Assembly: GCF_003259695.1 (NCBI RefSeq)
Contig: NZ_PZJH01000001.1
Location: 434,001-498,000, forward strand
DNA: 64,000 nucleotides
From: Macrococcus epidermidis
Lineage (GTDB): Bacteria > Bacillota > Bacilli > Staphylococcales > Staphylococcaceae
Direction of reading: 5' to 3'
Below, piece after piece: positions 61,531-64,000 of this stretch. Under the pieces are notes generated by a model, which did no database searches, was not told where the DNA came from, and was given only the letters and a program-made list of their open reading frames with translations. The stretch's first letter is position 1, and each line of letters begins with the position of its first letter. The translations under genes and the position numbers were made by a program.

Positions 61531-61560
61531 AGTCTAGAGCGTTTGCTTTAGACTTAATTT
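61530..61560 (+). terminator. Weak terminator between ylaN and ftsW
   Basis: An 11-bp stem with a GTTT loop (61530-61540, 61545-61555), followed by AATTTTATTT. Read-through into ftsW is likely. Confidence 0.55.
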
Positions 61561-61580
61561 TATTTCAGGAGCGGATTCTT

Positions 61581-62771
61581 TTGAAACACATAAGAAATTT
61601 TATTGATTATATAAAAGAATATACAAAGTATGTAGACTTTCCACTACTTTTAAGTTATGTGGCACTCGTACTCATTGGCCTCGTTATGATATATAGCGCT
61701 AGTATGGTCGCCGCAACGCGTGGGACGTTGACAGGTGGTCGTCCAGTAAATGCATCTTATTTTTATATTAGACAGCTGGTTACAATTATCTTGAGTTTTG
61801 GTATCGTCTTTTTTATGGCCTATTTCATGTCCATTAAAATTATTAAAAATAAACGCGTCCAACAATTCTCGATTATCACGATAATGATTCTATTACTTTT
61901 TACGCGTTTATTTGGCGTAGAAGTAAACGGTGCTAAAAGTTGGTTACCTCTGGGTTTTATGCAGTTACAAACTTCAGAATTACTTAAGATTGTTGTAATT
62001 ATTTATTTAGCATATATTTATGATAAGAAAGAAAATCTTGAAAAGATGAGCTGGGATATTATTGCACCACTTGTTTTAGTAGGTATTTGTGCAGGACTTG
62101 TTATAATCCAGAATGACTTTGGATCTACAATGATAATCTTAATGATAATCGGCTGTATCTTTTTATATTCAGGTATCGCATTTCGTGCCATGATGATTAT
62201 GATAGGTTTAGTAAGTGGTGCTGTGGTCCTTATTATGAGTGGTATGTTTTTAATCACTGGTAAGTTTTTAGCGACGCATCAACAGCAACGTTTTGAGGTG
62301 CTTGCTAATCCTTTTAAAGATGAAGAGGGTGCTGGTTACCATTTATCCAACTCGTTAATGGCGATTGGTAATGGAGGTATATTTGGTAAAGGTTTAGGAA
62401 ATGGTGTGATGAAACTTGGTTATCTACCTGAACCCCATACAGACTTTATTTTTGCAGTTATTTCTGAAGAATTAGGGCTCGTTGGTGTCATCATCATTAT
62501 TTCGTTATTATTCTTTATCGTATATAAAGGATTTATGTATGCAGCACTTGCAGATACTGTTTTTTATAAACTTATATGCGTAGGTGTCGCAAGTTATATC
62601 GGAATTCAGGCTTTTATTAATCTTGGTGGTATATCTGGTTTAATTCCATTAACAGGTGTTCCTCTTCCATTTTTAAGCTATGGTGGATCAAGTTTGTTAA
62701 GCTTATCAATAGCAATTGGATTACTATTAATGGCTGCAAAAGATGTGAAAAAGAAATCATTAGAACAATAA
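61581..62771 (+). CDS. ftsW: Peptidoglycan glycosyltransferase, FtsW/RodA family
   Basis: A 396-residue SEDS protein with ten predicted helices that polymerises lipid II at the septum. It contains LVMIYSASMV, the QQRFEVLANPFKDEEGAGYHLSNSLMAIGNGGIFGKGLGNG loop with its catalytic acid region, LPEPHTDFIFAVISEELG and GVPLPFLSYGGSSLL. It starts at TTG 61581, with AGGAG nine bases upstream. The ylaN-ftsW-pyc neighbourhood indicates FtsW rather than RodA. Confidence 0.9.
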   Translation: MKHIRNFIDYIKEYTKYVDFPLLLSYVALVLIGLVMIYSASMVAATRGTLTGGRPVNASYFYIRQLVTIILSFGIVFFMAYFMSIKIIKNKRVQQFSIITIMILLLFTRLFGVEVNGAKSWLPLGFMQLQTSELLKIVVIIYLAYIYDKKENLEKMSWDIIAPLVLVGICAGLVIIQNDFGSTMIILMIIGCIFLYSGIAFRAMMIMIGLVSGAVVLIMSGMFLITGKFLATHQQQRFEVLANPFKDEEGAGYHLSNSLMAIGNGGIFGKGLGNGVMKLGYLPEPHTDFIFAVISEELGLVGVIIIISLLFFIVYKGFMYAALADTVFYKLICVGVASYIGIQAFINLGGISGLIPLTGVPLPFLSYGGSSLLSLSIAIGLLLMAAKDVKKKSLEQ

Positions 62772-62803
62772 ATTTTATTCAAAAAAATGAATACGTTTAC
62801 AAG

Positions 62804-62835
62804 AATGCATGTGTCTTTTGACACATGCATTTTTG
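62804..62835 (+). terminator. Terminator after ftsW
   Basis: AATGCATGTGTC pairs with GACACATGCATT around TTTT, then a T run. Confidence 0.85.
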
Positions 62836-62889
62836 AATTAATCATTGATGTAAAAACATTGCATGAGTATAACACACTGTAATATTAGT

Positions 62890-62918
62890 ATGACGCAAAT
62901 GAATATTTTATGTATAAT
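62890..62918 (+). promoter_or_regulatory. Candidate pyc promoter
   Basis: ATGACG (62890-62895), a 17-base spacer and perfect TATAAT (62913-62918). Another TATAAT is at 62954-62959 without a -35. Confidence 0.45.
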
Positions 62919-63000
62919 ATGACTTAACAATTTTATTTCGGTAAAGGATTGTATATAATATATGTGAAAAGGATAACATAATAAGCCGAGGAGGAATTGT

Positions 63001-64000
63001 ATGAAACACATTAAAAAGTTACTCGTAGCAAATCGTGGAGAAATCGCAATAAGGATTTTCCGCGCAGCAACCGAACTAGATATACCAACTGTAGCAATTT
63101 ATTCAAAAGAAGATAAAGGTTCTCTTCATAGATACAAAGCGGATGAGTCTTATTTAGTTGGTGAGGATATTGGTCCGACTGAAAGTTATCTTCATATCGA
63201 ACGAATTATTGAAATAGCAAAAAAATGTGGTGCAAATGCAATTCATCCTGGTTATGGTTTCCTAAGTGAAAATATGACTTTTGCTGAACGTTGTGCTGAA
63301 GAAGGTATTATATTTATTGGTCCAGAAACGAAACATTTAGATATGTTTGGAGATAAAGTGAAAGCACGCGCGACAGCAGAAATGGCAGAATTACCGATTA
63401 TTCCTGGTACGAAGGATGCTGTTACTTCTTTTGAAGAAGTAAAGGAATTTACAGATTCATATGGTTTCCCTATAATTATTAAAGCCATTTCTGGTGGTGG
63501 CGGAAAAGGGATGCGCATCGTTAACAATCAGGAAGAATTGGAAGATGCCTATCAACGTGCCCAGTCAGAGGCATTAAAATCATTTGGTAATGCAGAAGTT
63601 TACCTAGAGAAGTATATTGAACAACCAAAACATATTGAAGTTCAAATACTTGGAGACATGCATGGTAATCTGGTTCATTTATTTGAACGTGACTGTTCAG
63701 TACAGCGTCGTCATCAAAAGGTAGTTGAAGTTGCGCCTTCTGTTGGTTTAAATGATGATTTAAGAATGCGCATTTGTGAAGCAGCTGTTCAGTTGATGAA
63801 AAAGATCAATTATATAAATGCAGGTACTGTAGAATTTTTAGTGAGCGGGAATGATTTTTACTTTATAGAAGTGAATCCACGTGTTCAAGTTGAACATACT
63901 ATAACTGAGATGGTAACGGGTGTTGATATTGTAAAAACACAAATATTGATTGCTGACGGTGAGAACATGCATGATGGGCGCATTGCTATGCCGAAGCAGG
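63001..64000 (+). CDS. pyc: Pyruvate carboxylase, N-terminal part (runs off the window)
   Basis: 333 codons are open from ATG 63001 (GAGGAGG upstream) to the window end. The biotin carboxylase domain begins KKLLVANRGEIAIRIFRAATELDI; GGGGKGMRIV is the ATP-grasp loop, ERDCSVQRRHQKVVE and EVNPRVQVEHT are the bicarbonate and Mg sites. Domain alone could be AccC, but the start, and the position after ftsW as in Bacillus and Staphylococcus, indicate pyruvate carboxylase of about 1150 residues. It replenishes oxaloacetate. Confidence 0.9.
   Translation, partial: MKHIKKLLVANRGEIAIRIFRAATELDIPTVAIYSKEDKGSLHRYKADESYLVGEDIGPTESYLHIERIIEIAKKCGANAIHPGYGFLSENMTFAERCAEEGIIFIGPETKHLDMFGDKVKARATAEMAELPIIPGTKDAVTSFEEVKEFTDSYGFPIIIKAISGGGGKGMRIVNNQEELEDAYQRAQSEALKSFGNAEVYLEKYIEQPKHIEVQILGDMHGNLVHLFERDCSVQRRHQKVVEVAPSVGLNDDLRMRICEAAVQLMKKINYINAGTVEFLVSGNDFYFIEVNPRVQVEHTITEMVTGVDIVKTQILIADGENMHDGRIAMPKQ

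Noticed and set aside
62788-62802. cre-like TGAATACGTTTACA between ftsW and pyc
   Set aside because: One mismatch to the consensus at a fixed A, and it lies upstream of the ftsW terminator, far from the pyc promoter.

Overview
The window is low-GC Firmicute DNA. Gene content and order from folD to pyc match the S. aureus chromosome closely: folD, purEKCSQLFMNHD, ptsHI, cydAB, ktrC, rpoY/rnjA, def, pdhABCD, potABCD, typA, ylaN, ftsW, pyc. I infer a member of the Staphylococcaceae. The capsule locus directly upstream of nsrR-hmp-folD and the compact gaps suggest Macrococcus or a close relative rather than S. aureus, but the genus call is inference. I see no rRNA, tRNA, CRISPR array, insertion sequence or prophage.

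Region 1 (1-15972) is a surface-polysaccharide locus. A UDP-ManNAc dehydrogenase (capO type) is followed by a convergent lipoprotein gene. A first block then encodes a glycosyltransferase, a PglD/NeuD-type acetyltransferase, GT2 and GT4 enzymes and a Wzx flippase. A second block starts at its own promoter region (7330-7500) and encodes CapA, CapB, CapD, a polymerase candidate, an unrecognised Rossmann oxidoreductase, a PglC-type phosphosugar transferase, a PglE-type aminotransferase and two YdcF-like membrane proteins. The CapD, PglE, PglD and PglC types together fit synthesis of UDP-N,N'-diacetylbacillosamine and its transfer to undecaprenyl phosphate.

Region 2 (16009-31550) holds nsrR divergent from hmp (nitric oxide defence), folD divergent from purE with PurR-box-like sites between them, and the eleven-gene purine operon with overlapping or nearly touching genes. 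A 43-residue acidic protein gene and a polytopic membrane protein in the position of S. aureus auxA follow. Region 3 (31560-43900) has a candidate small RNA with its own promoter dyad and terminator, an rRNA methyltransferase, a DUF697-like protein, ptsHI, a thiol-redox/metallophosphoesterase pair, cydAB with a Rex-like operator, ktrC, rpoY-rnjA, a HAD phosphatase and def.

Region 4 (44000-64000) is central metabolism and cell-envelope housekeeping: a YkyA-like lipoprotein, pdhABCD with a cre-like site upstream, a UPF0223 protein, an XRE-cupin regulator with potABCD, an AuxB-like DUF4064 protein, a UPF0637 protein, an inositol-monophosphatase-family gene, a NERD-domain gene broken by a frameshift at an A9 run, ylaF, typA, ylaH, a YlaL-like gene, ylaN, ftsW and the first 1000 bases of pyc. 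Most operons end in strong hairpin terminators, many of which serve convergent genes on both strands.
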